In this document: positions 48,969 through 60,256 of the stretch, piece after piece
Position numbering within the stretch: position 1 is the stretch's first letter
How the letters are laid out: every line of letters begins with the position of its first letter
From: Podospora comata
Taxonomy: Eukaryota; Ascomycota; Sordariomycetes; Sordariales; Podosporaceae
Assembly: GCA_017354895.1 (NCBI GenBank)
Contig: CP071494.1
Location: 1,736,001 to 1,800,000, forward strand
DNA: 64,000 bases
Direction of reading: 5' to 3'
Notes under the pieces: generated by a model
Told to the model about the DNA's origin: nothing
The model's database searches: none
The model's input: only the letters and a program-made list of their open reading frames with translations
Program-made: the position numbers and the translations under genes

Positions 48969-49817
48969 TCACCTCTTCTCCTCCCCCCAACTAACAAACC
49001 TCCTCACGTGCCACCCCTCCAATTCCCCACACGCCCTCCCAATCTCCTCCGTCACCACATCCACATGCTCCATCTCACTAAAGATGTTAAAGTGATGACC
49101 CGGTATATCCACCACCTTGGTGATCAAGCCCTTTCTATACCCATCCCAACCCAAGTGCTTATCCTCCCGACAAACATCAACCCTGCTGATCGTCCCCTCC
49201 ACCTCCCCAGGAACAGGCACCTTGTCCTTTGCCCTGAGAAGTATAACCGGAGGTGGTTTCCTTCCCTCCCAAGAAGGCAACTCCCACTCCCCCACCATCC
49301 TCGAGCTCTCAGAAAAACACCTCGTCACCTTCCTCTTCGTCTCCTCCTTCGTATGAGGCCCCCAGGCCGCCCCATTCCGGATGATCTTCAAAAACCCCTC
49401 ACTCCCCCCTCTCCTCCAAGCCAAAGGACAGACAGAGTCAATCATGACTATCCCCAGCAGATTCAATTGGCTACCATCCTCCTCCTCCTTCGCCAGCTGA
49501 GACGCCACCTCCAGCGACAAGAGCCCTCCCAGTGACCAACCACCGATGATCAGGTTCCCCCTCGGGACGACAGACTTGATGTATTCAATGTAGAGTCTGG
49601 CCATCTCGGGAATCCCGCCGGGGAACGGCTCGCCTGAATCGTAATGGGGGTTGGAGATGCCGTGGAGGGGGCGGTCGAGCTCGTTGAGGCAGTAGTAGGA
49701 GAATATCGTGCCGCCTCCGTCGTGGATTAGCACCAGGGGGGTGGGGGGTTTGGACCAGAGGGAGGACGACGGGGAGGAGGGGCCGGTTTGGATTAGGGAG
49801 GGGTTGTCGGGGAACAT
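48969..49817 (-). CDS. Stand-alone thioesterase (alpha/beta hydrolase)
   Basis: Single exon, 282 residues. The fold is that of the thioesterase domain of polyketide and non-ribosomal peptide synthetases: LVLIHDGGGTIFSYY near the N-terminus, nucleophile elbow GGWSLGG with Ser95, an acid in GIVMIDSVCP and His in DIPGHHFNIF (about 244). No signal peptide or membrane span. As a free enzyme it could off-load or proofread a carrier-bound chain, or hydrolyse an acyl-CoA; no synthase is present in the window. It lies in the same direction as the FAD monooxygenase, 723 bp downstream of it, so a shared metabolic role is possible. Sense codons end in C up to about 49570 and in G/T afterwards. Confidence 0.88.
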   Translation of the reverse strand: MFPDNPSLIQTGPSSPSSSLWSKPPTPLVLIHDGGGTIFSYYCLNELDRPLHGISNPHYDSGEPFPGGIPEMARLYIEYIKSVVPRGNLIIGGWSLGGLLSLEVASQLAKEEEDGSQLNLLGIVMIDSVCPLAWRRGGSEGFLKIIRNGAAWGPHTKEETKRKVTRCFSESSRMVGEWELPSWEGRKPPPVILLRAKDKVPVPGEVEGTISRVDVCREDKHLGWDGYRKGLITKVVDIPGHHFNIFSEMEHVDVVTEEIGRACGELEGWHVRRFVSWGEEKR

Positions 49818-50540
49818 CTTTTTTCCTTTCTTTCTTGATAAACGAAAGAGTCAAAGTTTGATGGTTCCCACCGGACGTCGTTCCCTAGACCTCTTCAAAA
49901 TTGCACAGCCCAAAGTCGGATGTTATGAATCGTGAGGAGTGACAAAGACGTGATCCTCACTTGGTGTGTGAAGCTTGGGATCGAAGTTGTATGTTGAGGT
50001 ATTGCAAACGCTACACGCTTTGAAAACTCACTCTCTCACAATCTTTGAATCTAGTTTGAGAATCTCGTTTGAAAATCTCACTTCATTCCCAAGTCGTGAT
50101 GCCGGTCCAAAAAGCATGTCTGAGTAACGTCGAAATGCCTGCTGGCTGTGCCAGGATTATGTTTGTCAGCCCCGCCTTAATGCTGAGCTCATGCAAGTGT
50201 GGGTTGCAGTTTGGCCTCAAACCGGACATGATCGATATTGGAGCATTGTTTCGGCGGGATTCTGCCTGTCTTATCAAGAGATTACTCAGGGTTAGGGCTG
50301 GGTATACATCACCCCCTGAAATCGCCGAACCATCCTCACTTGATTCACGTATCTTCATTGCACACATGTGTAAGTGAACGAGTACGGAAATGCCAGTGCT
50401 TCGTAAAGGAGGACACGAAGAGAGGTTCTATAATACGAAACAATAAGGGTTCCAAAACACACAGTGTGCTAATAATCACAAAGCTATCTATCAACGGCTT
50501 CTAAAGCCGAGATCTGAAAATCGCAAATGTGAAGCCTATT
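49818..50540. other. Intergenic, thioesterase promoter
   Basis: About 720 bp between two minus-strand genes. Contains GGGTTAGGG at about 50289-50297. No gene recognised. Confidence 0.5.
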
Positions 50541-52603
50541 TCAAGCCGAAGGAGAAGAAAACGACAAGGGCGTGAAGTGGCGCTCAGAAGTCGAATCATG
50601 CCCTGTGCTCCAGTTAAGCTGAGTAGACGAGGCACAATCAGTAGTCCACTCTGAGGCTCCCAAGGTCGAATCATTCTGAGTCTCTAAGCCAAGCTCATCA
50701 CTCGAATCGTCCTCAAAAGTCAAATGATACTCTGCAACAGATTCGGCCTCCTCCACAGGGGCAACAAAATGCTTGCGAAGGAAAGAGAGAAATTCGTCCA
50801 GTGTAGAGAGAGGGCCAATATGAGCCACATATCCATCTGGCCGAACGAACATATATCCAGGCAGAGACTGCTCAGAGAAGCCGAATCGCTTAAGGAGTGT
50901 CTCCTCCACCAACTCTGAAGGCCAGATATAATAGTCGTTCAAGGCGATTGCAGGCTCATCTCTGGCCTTTCGGTAGATAAAGTGCACGTCCAACCTGAAA
51001 GAAACCGCGCTCAACACCTTCTCTCTGGCATACTCCAACGCATTGGTCTGTTCTTCGGAATGTTCTCCAGAGAACAACAAAAGATGGTGGGAACTGCCCA
51101 CGCAGAGTGCCTGTACGGTGGTCGAAATAATTCCCGTGTTTCTCGATGTCAGCCAGAGCTTTCCATCAGGGAGACGGTCCCCTCCCTGAATTCGACCATC
51201 GAAACCTGCGGCAGTTCCAACGATTGGGCTCACTCCACGATATGTGACACCAAACATGGACAGAAATTTGTAGAACGCTTTATTCCACCAATCTGTGGGG
51301 GTGAGCCATGGCAAAAGGTACCTGACTGCGAAGTTGCGAATGGGTATGAAAAAGCGATTGGTGCTGGTCATGAATGCTATTCAAACTGGGTTAGCCGTTT
51401 GTTCAAATAACATATTTCATAATGACATACTGAACATTCGATCCGTACTTGACAAAAGCTCTTGTCCAATGGGGTGTCTTTCGATGTGGTATGTGTCCAG
51501 GAAGGCGTCTGGATCTTGAACCTGTCCCTGTAAAACAAAAGCTAGTTTCCATCCGAGATTGATGGCATCCTGAATTCCGGTGTTCATGCCCTTTCCACCG
51601 ACAGGGGAAGAGATATGAGCTGCATCACCAGCAACAAAGATTCTTCTGTCGCGGTATTTGTTGACACCTTTGAGGTGTAGTCGGAACCTGCTGATCCACA
51701 CCGGGTCTTCCAAAGTCCCTGAGCCTGGAGGGGTGAACTTGTCGAACAATGACTGGAAATGTTCGAGAGTCGGCACTGAACTGGTATCACCCTGTTGGTC
51801 AAACGTGGCCGCCGGACCTGACACCACAATACGGAAGAGGTCTTGACGAATAGGAAATATGGCAAACATTCCCTCTCGGGAAATCTGCAATAAGCCTTGG
51901 TCCCGTCGGCGGAGGTTGTTCCTGATTTGGACGTCGCAGAGGAGAAAGGATTGCGGGTAGCTCGACCCTTTCCAAACCATGCCTTCACCTGCTTGACGAA
52001 CAACAGAGCGCGCACCATCACAGCCAATGACGTACTTGGAGCGGACAGCTTCCACTTTCCCATCGTGACTTTGCAATTTTGTGGTGATGACTTTGTCATC
52101 CTGGACAATGCTGGTGGCGGTAAGGGAGCGTTCAATATTGACACCATGAGAAGACAGCGACTCGAGGAGAAAACGTTCCGTTTCGGCTTGAGAGATGTTA
52201 AGTGGTAGCGGGAATCGGGTGTCGCTGGCCTTGAACTGGTTGAGCGCAATGGCACCTGCTGGTTTGCCGTCAAGGCAAAGGGCCATGCCCTGGAGAGTAC
52301 GTCCACGAGGGATGAGCTCCTCGGCAGCGCCATAGCGACTGAATAGTTCCAGTGTTCGAGGTTGAATAATCAGAGCACGACTCGTGGGAGAGGGAGCATG
52401 TAGTTTGTCGACCTATCCTATTTGTAAGCCGAACGGATTTCCAGGGCAAGCAGTGTTGTTCGGCACAGAAAGATCCTCACGATCCGAAAAGACACCTGAT
52501 GCAATACCAACTCCAAGGCCAATGCCATGCCAACAGGACCACCACCGACGATGAGGACATCGCAATCTGTGGTGGGATTCTCGACCTTGGGGTTGTCGTT
52601 CAT
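50541..52603 (-). CDS. FAD-dependent monooxygenase, phenol hydroxylase family
   Basis: Class A flavoprotein hydroxylase (phenol 2-monooxygenase / pentachlorophenol monooxygenase type) using NAD(P)H and O2 on an aromatic substrate. Exons 52603-52481, 52412-51431 and 51376-50541 give 646 residues; introns are 68 and 54 bp, and the second splice rebuilds DRMFTFMTSTNRFF. FAD motifs: GGGPVG (residues 20-25), DG motif GCDGARSVVRQ, and GDAAHISSPVGGKGMN (about 303). The C-terminal 200 residues form the thioredoxin-like domain of phenol hydroxylases, with YMFVRPDGYVAHIG; the last 80 residues are an acidic, Ser/Thr-rich extension. No membrane or secretion signal. Next to a free thioesterase, so it may tailor a metabolite, or degrade a phenol. 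Confidence 0.92.
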
Positions 52604-53627
52604 GATGTCGGTTGAATACCAGCTGGTTGCCAGTGCTGAAGGTGCTTGTTATCCTAGCAGCTCAAAATTGAAGGAATAAGTATGCTGACAAGAAGTATGC
52701 CGAGGCTTTCTGGGTTCAAGATATCGTCGATTCACAAGACCCACACCGTCGGCCGTAAATGAACGCTTTCTTTGCTACTGGTCAAGGAGCGGGCGCTTTA
52801 GGAAGCGACCATCTTTGAATTTTGCAAGTGTCAGAAACCCTCCTTCCCAAGCAGAGGGCTAAAAGTCCGCCTTAGGCCATGATAGCGATATTATCCGCTT
52901 GAGAACCTCTACGGCAGGTACGACTATGGTCAACAGACCGACCCACATGGCAGGACCGACACACCGAGTCACTTCTCATGACTTCAGGCGACTTCAAGTT
53001 GAAGCAAGGTTGGTGCCGAGCAGCTGAATTTCTTCAAGTTTGAGTGAAATGGCCTAAGATAGTTGATCTATTCTCATCGTAATCACCTTAGCAAGCAGAT
53101 ACAGTTTGAAAGAATGATCTCCGTGGTTTGAACATGCTGCGTCGGTGTAAGTCAGTCAACAAAGGCACATTAAACACGCGCCCACTTTGTCCTGACATGA
53201 TTAATAGCAGCTCATAAGTGACCTGACTGTCATTTGCTCGCACCATGCATGATTACCAACCTGTCAAGTTTGTAACCCTTCATTCAACATTTCGTGATAT
53301 TTGTTGAAGGGGCTTCAGGGTTATATATGAGAATATCATGCCATCAGGCCGTGCAACCCTTATCGATAACAGCTGCGTAATGGGGCACGGACGTCTGTGG
53401 GCGCTTCTAGTGTACTTCACTGAAAGCTCGAAGATGGCAAACAAACTTCCGACTCAAATCAATTGGTTCTTTTTTGTCTCTATGATTTCATCTGGTGTAA
53501 GGGCTTGCTCTTCTCCAAACATCTTTATATAGAAACTACGCACAGTATTTGTGGCTGGTGCTACCCGCCTTCAACAAGGAGGTGTGTCGGCTTGACTTCA
53601 CTCATCACTAACTTACCACCATCCACG
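52604..53627. other. Divergent intergenic region
   Basis: About 1 kb between the monooxygenase and the 348-residue protein gene. AT-richer than the genes; nothing recognised. Confidence 0.5.
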
Positions 53628-54674
53628 ATGGAGCTAGGCAAATCCCGCCATGCACCTTGGAATAGAGGGAAAGCCACGCCGCCAACAGTACACTCCAGCA
53701 ACTACCGGTCAACCTCGCTAACCGTCAATCCTGCGCCCACTTCATCCACAACTACCACCACCATCTACCTCTCTGACAACAACATCATCGCCAACCCCAT
53801 ATATCCCACCTCTCAGAGCCGCTCCCACCCACCACCATCCTCACATACCCCCAACCCCCACAAATCCACCGCCCTCAGAGCGGCCCTAGAACTCTCCCGT
53901 TACCGCAAGATCCTCCGTCGCCTTCAATGGAAGTCACAATTCCTCGACAGCGGCTACCAACTCGCCACCCACCGCCTCAGCCAGGACCCCCAGCAAGTAG
54001 CTGAACGAGAGCTCATGTTCAAACTGGACTTTTTCGAGTACTACATGCTCATAGAGCGAGCGGTAGTTCATCTCCTCGCCGTCTTTGGCGTAGACATTGA
54101 CCGGCACACCATCTCAGAATCCAGCCGTGACGTTTCACCGGTGAAACAGAGTCAAGGCCAGAGACTCGGTCTTTCAGGTAGTCGCTGGGGCCGAGATGGT
54201 AACAACAGATCCAACCACCGATATCACGCCAACGTCCTCGAAGCCCTGGATAAACCCCACAACCCCCTCCATGGGATCCTTGGACAGGGAGAGGTGAGGA
54301 AGCAACTTGGGAGGGCGAAGGATCTTCGGAATAGGTGGAAGACAGCCGGGGAGGAGATTGACGACGGGGGCTTCCTAGGTCAGCAACAGCCGAGGGAATG
54401 GCAGATGACGAAGAAGGTAGCGGCGCCGTTGGAGACGTATGATTTGTCTAATATGTTGAGGGCGATCTCGGGTGGGTTTGGGGAGGCGGGGCGGTTGGCG
54501 GAGGAGTATGTCATGAGCTTTGAGTCGGTGATGATGAGCGGTGGGGAGGGAAGCGGTGATATGGTCATGGCTGATGAGAATGGGGAGCCGATGCTGGATT
54601 GGGGGGCGGCGATTAGGAATGAGGAGACACAGTGGGATTTTATGGTGGATGCAATGGATTGGGAGGCGGTTTGA
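53628..54674 (+). CDS. Fungal protein of unknown function (348 aa)
   Basis: Single exon from the ATG at 53628 (MELGKSRHAPWNRGKATPP); the frame is open further upstream but those residues are leader-like. The first 85 residues are Thr/Ser/Pro/Asn-rich. A helical core begins ALRAALELSRYRKILRRLQW and continues through ELMFKLDFFEYYMLIERAVVHLLAVFGVDI, so it is probably an alpha-helical bundle. The C-terminus ends in WDFMVDAMDWEAV with an acidic stretch before it. I recognise this as a conserved sordariomycete orphan without known role. No catalytic motif, span or targeting signal. Sense codons end in C before about 54130 and in G/T after about 54270. Confidence 0.75.
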   Translation: MELGKSRHAPWNRGKATPPTVHSSNYRSTSLTVNPAPTSSTTTTTIYLSDNNIIANPIYPTSQSRSHPPPSSHTPNPHKSTALRAALELSRYRKILRRLQWKSQFLDSGYQLATHRLSQDPQQVAERELMFKLDFFEYYMLIERAVVHLLAVFGVDIDRHTISESSRDVSPVKQSQGQRLGLSGSRWGRDGNNRSNHRYHANVLEALDKPHNPLHGILGQGEVRKQLGRAKDLRNRWKTAGEEIDDGGFLGQQQPREWQMTKKVAAPLETYDLSNMLRAISGGFGEAGRLAEEYVMSFESVMMSGGEGSGDMVMADENGEPMLDWGAAIRNEETQWDFMVDAMDWEAV

Positions 54675-56977
54675 GGCTTTGTTGCAGGTGGTTTGGTTGC
54701 ATAGCTTGGTTATTATTTCGAAGTACCATTGCTGGAGTTTGTGGGCATCGGGTGTGCGTTGTGAGCGTGTTGACTTGGTTAGCATTGAAGCTGTCATGGA
54801 GATGGTTGTGGTTAGAAACAGAACGACTTGACCTAGATACCCTGTAGTTTGAACGACTTGTGCATATTTCCTTAGAATTGATACAACCCACGCCAAAAAA
54901 AACCAAAAAAAACCATCATGGTGAAAAGGGAATATGGAGATTATGTGCAAGGCCGTGATGGCCATTGAGCTAAGAGCAGATGGTCAATGGTTTATATATT
55001 AGGTCCACGTTGTGTCATTCATCGTCTCCTACCAGCATCACTCCCAGTTCAAATGGTCGAGTGGTATGGGTGTGAGAGGGGATCTTCCCAGCCCTGGTGA
55101 GAGGTGCCGGTGCTCGTGTTCACCACAGAGTGCCGCTCATCAGGAGGTTCCCGTTCGATTCCTTACGCCACCCACGATTAGCAAAATCCCAAGAGAATTT
55201 TTGTAGCTGGTAAACCCCCTAGGTTGGGAGGGGGGCCGGTAAGCTTTTGCTTTTTTTCTGAATATTCTTTTTTTTTGCTTCAGTCCCATTGATAATTAAT
55301 GGCCTCTTGGTTATTTTTTACTCCAACTCAGACCCTCCTCGACGGTCAAATTAGTAGTAGCAAAGCCTCGGCGGATGCCTCGACCAGTTCGTACGAGCCA
55401 AACGGGATAGATGGAAACCTGCGGTACGACAACGACGAGGTGGACACAAACGCGGGTATACAGAGCACGCAGCAAGGCAAAGGGAAGAGGCATAGCATGA
55501 CGATTCTGCAATGGTCATGTCGGCTCAATGTACCGTACAGTAGCGCAGTCTTTACACACGACGCGGTGATCTGATCCCAGCATTACACCGGACGTTTGCG
55601 GAGAATACACAACCTGTTGCCATCAGGTGATACTCTGACAACCATATCCCAAAACTCGAGAGTGTTGAACGATAACGGTCAGTAAGGCTCATGTTGTGAG
55701 ACGTCTAACGGCGAGCAAACAAGCCGCCGAGATGACTCGCAATGAAATCCAGACGGTAACGTTACTCAGCCTCCTGATCGACTCGAGTCTACAAATCTCG
55801 TTGGCGAGGTGGAAAACAACGTTGGCCATGCTGTCAGACAGGAAGGAATGCTCTTTCCAACATTCTGTCGCACAACAGCCTCAGCTGAAGAGAAAGTCGC
55901 ACTTGGTCCGCACCAACGGATCAACACCTTCCTCTTGTCAGCAGCAACGGTCAAGACAGATGTGGCTTGCATCTTCAACTTGAACCCCACAGCAGCCACC
56001 ATGCAGAGTCGATCCACAAAACAAAAAAAAACAAAAAAACAGACTTGATTGATGGAATGCTTCACAACCGTTGTCTCTACTGTAGTATATGAGCTGTTGG
56101 AGTAGGAGCCCGAGAAAACACAGCTACTGCAAGTTTATTAGCCGCGTAGGTGGGTAGGTGGGAATAGGGTCGAATACGAGGTCGTCTCCAAGATCTCCAA
56201 CGTCTCCCGTGACTACCGCTTAGCGACCCCAATTGCCGATCTTCAGTCGAGACCCACTGCCAACTCAACATACGCACTTTCTACATTCTAGAAACCTCGT
56301 ACGGGAACCACGGACTCCCGTCTCTCGTGAAGAGAAAGACGTCGTCAGCATTCCTTCCTTCAGGCTGAGCTTCATCGTATCGTGGAACAACAAAAAATGC
56401 AGTGCACTCTAGACAGTCCGGGGCGATGCAGAACACATGGTTGGTCACGGCCGTTGTTGGCATTTCCTCCCCAGAAATAAACCAAGATTGATCCAATGAT
56501 CTGGAGATGGGTGGATGGTTGCAGCTGCTTCGGTTGTTGTTTGCCAACTCTCGCTTCCTCCCCCATGGATGCCCCATCGCTTGGCTATGACGCCAGGTAG
56601 GGAAGGGTCACCGCGACATCGTATCGTATTTGCAGCCCTCCACATCGTATCATGAAAGGCGAACGATTCCGGATTCGGCAACCGGCGGGCTTTGCTTTCC
56701 TGCTGTGTGCCTTGGGAGGTGAATCGACTCGGATGGAGTGCTCCTCACGAGGCTGATGGAGCTCAGAGAAGGAGCCTCGGGGAGGGGAAAACAGAGGGTA
56801 TAAGATCTCAAGCCTGTCCTCCACCTCGACTTCAACCTCTTTTCTCTCTCTCTCTCTCTCCATCACCAGCTCCAACAGTTTCAACTCCGTTCAAGCACGC
56901 CTATTCTCGGACTCAGCATCATTCAGACGCATCATTTCTCTTCTTCCAAAAGGCACAACTTGCGATATTCCACCATT
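54675..56977. other. Intergenic region
   Basis: About 2.3 kb before the cerato-platanin gene. Short frames only. A TGGTCGAGTGGTATGG phrase near 55053 recalls a tRNA D-arm but no tRNA can be folded. The final 200 bp hold the core promoter listed separately. Confidence 0.5.
56799..56861 (+). promoter_or_regulatory. TATA-like box and CT tract before cerato-platanin
   Basis: TATAAG at 56799-56804 lies about 175 bp before the ATG and is followed by a CT dinucleotide run at about 56842-56861. This TATA plus pyrimidine-tract layout is typical of strongly expressed fungal genes. Confidence 0.5.
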
Positions 56978-57468
56978 ATGCACTTCTCCAAGATCTTCAG
57001 CATCTTCACTCTTGCCGCCGCGGCGTCGGCAACCACAGGTAAGCCCTCATTCCGATCACCTCCTTTCGTCTTTCGCCACCTCCCCGATGCCAACTGACAC
57101 ACCCTCCAACAGTCTCTTACGACATCGGCTATGACGACCCCAACCGCAGCCTCGAGTCGGTCGCCTGCTCGGATGGCGTGAACGGTCTTATCTGGAAGTA
57201 CGGCTGGAAGAAGCAGGGCGACGTTAGGAATTTCCCCTTTATTGGAGGCGCTCAGGCGGTGGCGGGCTGGAACTCTCCCAACTGCGGCACTTGCTGGTCA
57301 GCGACATGGAACGGCAACACTATATATGTGCTGGCTATTGACCACACTGGCTCGGGCCTTAACTTGGGATTGCGCGGGATGGATGCTCTGACTAATGGCC
57401 ATGGGCAGGAGCTGGGCCGTGTTGATGCTGTTGTTGCTCAGGTGCCTATCAGTCGGTGCGGTCTCTAG
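56978..57468 (+). CDS. Cerato-platanin family secreted protein
   Basis: Small secreted cell-wall-associated protein that binds chitin oligomers and, in plant-associated fungi, triggers host defences. Exons 56978-57038 and 57113-57468 join as G|TC to 138 residues; the 74-bp intron falls right after the signal peptide. Residues 1-18 or so ([18 protein letters not shown]) form a signal peptide. The mature chain starts [22 protein letters not shown] (abridged), the family hallmark, and has four cysteines at 39, 78, 81 and 136, matching the two conserved disulfides (NCGTCW and the C-terminal SRCGL). Length is normal. TATA-like box and CT tract upstream. Convergent with the hydrolase gene, 126 bp between stops. 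Confidence 0.96.
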
Positions 57469-57594
57469 AATGGGTTGGATGGGCATTTGTAAGGGGCGTG
57501 AACATTGGGTTTTGACATCATGGATTGGGCGGGAGTGGAATTATGATGGAATGACATACTACTTGTAATGCAGTAATGGAAGGTTATGACATGG

Positions 57595-58485
57595 TTATCG
57601 TCGATGCTGTGGTATCTGTGACTTGAGGAAAGCGGTGATGTCTGTGATCATTTCGGGATAGAACCAGTGGCCGAGACCTGGGTATTCGTTCCAGGAGGTG
57701 TTGACGCTCAGTTTTGAGAGAGTCGATGCTGCCTCTTTGCCATGAGCGATGAGGACTTTGTCATCTTCGGTTCCATGCGCCAGAAACACAGGTGTATCAA
57801 AGGAATTTGGACGAGTGATAGGACTGTTGCCTTCCAGCTCCAGACTTTCTCGCAAAGCCTGCACAGCAGCAGCTTCGACATCTTGCGGCTTGTCCTCATC
57901 ATCCTCACCATTACCCCCAAATGGGTCAAACTCATCTTCTTCGGTGTCACCCTTTCTGCTAGCGAAGTCTTTCGTCGCCCTTTGAACTGTCCTAACAAAA
58001 GGCAACCATCCGCACATTCCCACGCAGCGGCCTAGTGGTTCCCCTTCCCAAAGCAGCAAAGCCATCAACGAAGCTGCACACCCTTGACTCAACCCGCCGA
58101 GGAACATCCTCCTCGAGTCACCACCCACCAGCGCAATTTCCTGTCTGAGTAGATCATGGAGATATGATGTGGTCTGTTGAAGTCCGTCAATAGACCTCCA
58201 CTCGTCCTGGCCTGGGTTGAGGACCGAGGCGGGGGAGTCGAGATGCCAGCCGTCGAACCATTGGGTGATGAGGGAGCGGGCGTAGATTGTTGCTCGGGAC
58301 TTTGGGGCGGTGGGGAGGATGATTTTGAGAGAAGGAAACGATTGTTGGAGGGGGGAGCAGAAAGGGAGAAGGGAGGAGGGGGAGTTGCCTCTGCCGTGGA
58401 GGAGGACGAGTGTGAAGCTGTGAGGGGGGTTGAGAGGGGGGAGAATGAGAGGGTCGGGGAAGGGGGGAGACATTTTGTGGGACAT
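57595..58485 (-). CDS. Phospholipase/carboxylesterase (acyl-protein thioesterase-like)
   Basis: Alpha/beta hydrolase of the LysoPLA/APT family, removing acyl groups from lysophospholipids, proteins or small esters. Single exon of 296 residues from the ATG at 58485 (MSHKMSPPFPDPL); a second ATG at 58473 is an alternative, and the frame is open upstream but without similarity. Motifs: TLVLLHGRGNSP near the N-terminus, nucleophile GLSQGCAAS with Ser133, acid in AHGTEDDKV and His in GLGHWFYPEM. An acidic insert (DTEEDEFDPFGGNGEDDEDK) sits between the Ser and the Asp and lengthens the protein beyond the roughly 230 residues of classic APT1. Divergent from RNase T2; convergent with cerato-platanin. 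Confidence 0.88.
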   Translation of the reverse strand: MSHKMSPPFPDPLILPPLNPPHSFTLVLLHGRGNSPSSLLPFCSPLQQSFPSLKIILPTAPKSRATIYARSLITQWFDGWHLDSPASVLNPGQDEWRSIDGLQQTTSYLHDLLRQEIALVGGDSRRMFLGGLSQGCAASLMALLLWEGEPLGRCVGMCGWLPFVRTVQRATKDFASRKGDTEEDEFDPFGGNGEDDEDKPQDVEAAAVQALRESLELEGNSPITRPNSFDTPVFLAHGTEDDKVLIAHGKEAASTLSKLSVNTSWNEYPGLGHWFYPEMITDITAFLKSQIPQHRR

Positions 58486-59011
58486 GAACTGGGTGAGAGA
58501 GGGGGAAGAATGGAGAATGGAAGGGGAGAGACGATAGGTTTTTGTTCGTTGGGGTTTGGTCTGTTGGTTGGTGGGTGATTTGGTTTGTCGGCAGAGGCGG
58601 TATGATCGTGAAGATGAAATGGAGGCAGGAAGATTTTGAATGCAAACAACTGAGCTTGAAGCTATACCCATCTTTGAATTGACATCATCACGGTGGTGTC
58701 AGGGTCTCCCCTTGTGCAACTGTGCAAGGGGTCCTGCGCAAGCCAAAACGCCAAGCGCAACTTTACACCAATCATTTCGCTGCCCGGATCAGCCTTACGC
58801 AGGGGCATCAAGGTGCGCAAGCTCCACCAGCCCGCCTCGCAACCTCCGCCTGACAACGGGGAGCACATGATGTGACACAGCCCACCGCCTCCAGCAGAAG
58901 ACATGTTGTATCATTGCGCCAACATCATCTGCATTGCTTGATACTTGTTCATCATTAACATTCAAACCACCATTGAATTGACAACCGTTGCCCATTAGCA
59001 ACACTTGCACC
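58486..59011. other. Divergent promoter, hydrolase and RNase T2
   Basis: 526 bp between the two divergent ATGs. No further gene or strong motif. Confidence 0.5.
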
Positions 59012-60256
59012 ATGGCGCCCTCTCTGCGCGACATCGTCTCACAAGCCACGAGCTTCATCTCCCAACTCCCACTCCTCGGCGGCGGCAGTGATAGCTTCCA
59101 ACCACCGAGCGATGTCTCCTTCTACGATCCCCTCACCAGCGGCCCATCATGTCCCATCGATGGCCCGGTGAGCTGCCACAACAGCACACCGATTGCAGAG
59201 CCCAACTCGTGTTGCTTTGTCTACCCCGGCGGCAAGATCCTCCTCACGCAGTTTTGGGATCAGCAAGTCCATGCTGGGGGCGCTGAGGAGGACTGGACTC
59301 TTCACGGGCTATGGTACGTACATATTTTTTTCTTCTTTTCTTTTCTTTTTTTTTTTTTTACCGCGGCCATGGGGGGCAAAAGAGGGAGATATCTACAGCC
59401 GAAAGAAGAGGGGATATGCCCAAGAGTAGAACGTGCTTGACCAGCCCACATTGCAATGGAAAAGATAACAGCGGGAATAACAACGAGTGCTAATCATGCC
59501 TCTCAAATAGGCCCGACCTCTGCGATGGCACCTACGACCAGTTCTGCAACATGACTCCGCAGTACCACAACATCACTGCCGTTCTAGAGCAGCACGGTCA
59601 GCATGAACTCGTTCAGTTCATGGATCGGTATTGGCTGGCATCCTCGTGAGTCCTTTTTGCCTCGCCCGAAAGTGCGATCTCTCGGCACGGGTGATACGGA
59701 AGTAGAGAAGAGAAGCGATGAAGAGGATCATGAGCTTCAACTCTTCCGGGCCGACCTCGGGTTCTGTTTTCCTATTTGGGCCAGAAGCTAACGTTTGGAA
59801 CCATTTAGGGGACCAAACTCCAGACTGTGGGAGCACGAGTTCAACAAGCACGGCACATGCATCAACACTCTTGCCCCTGCGTGCTATGGCGACTCGCATA
59901 AACCGGGGCTGGAGGTGGTTGATTACTTTCAGCGCGCTGCCGCCCTCTTTCGGACGCTGGACACCTACCACGCTCTTCAAACCGCCGGGATCGTCCCCCA
60001 TTCGAGGAAGCACTACCCTCTTGCTGATGTCCAGGCCGCTCTGGAGAAGTACAGTGGCGGGAAAGTGGTGCTCCGCTGCGGTGGACGTCGCGATGTGCTC
60101 CACGAGGCCTGGTATGTCTACTTTATCAGGGGCAGCTTGCAAACCGGAGACTTCATTCCGGCTCAGGACCGCGGTGGCAAGGAGGAAGATGCTGGCAACT
60201 GTGCCCCGTGGATCAAGTACCTGCCCAAGAGGCACCCAAGAGGAGCGGACTTGTAA
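59012..60256 (+). CDS. Ribonuclease T2
   Basis: Acid RNase of the T2/Rh/S family, cutting RNA through 2',3'-cyclic phosphates. Exons 59012-59313, 59511-59645 and 59809-60256 give 294 residues; introns are long for this genome (197 and 163 bp) and the first contains a T-rich tract. The first splice rebuilds the CAS I motif WTLHGLW-PDLC (His98). CAS II is LWEHEFNKHGTC in exon 3, with catalytic His and Glu. Cysteines in SCPIDGPVSC, NSCCFVYPGG and CDGTYDQFC fit the family's disulfides. The N-terminus (MAPSLRDIVSQATSFISQLP) is only weakly hydrophobic, so secretion or vacuolar sorting is uncertain, though the disulfides argue for the secretory route. It lacks the C-terminal extension of yeast Rny1. 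Confidence 0.94.

Noticed and set aside
55050-55165. tRNA-like phrases (TGGTCGAGTGGTATGG and CCCGTTCGATTCC)
   Set aside because: They recall A and B boxes, but the T-stem halves do not pair and no acceptor stem can be formed.
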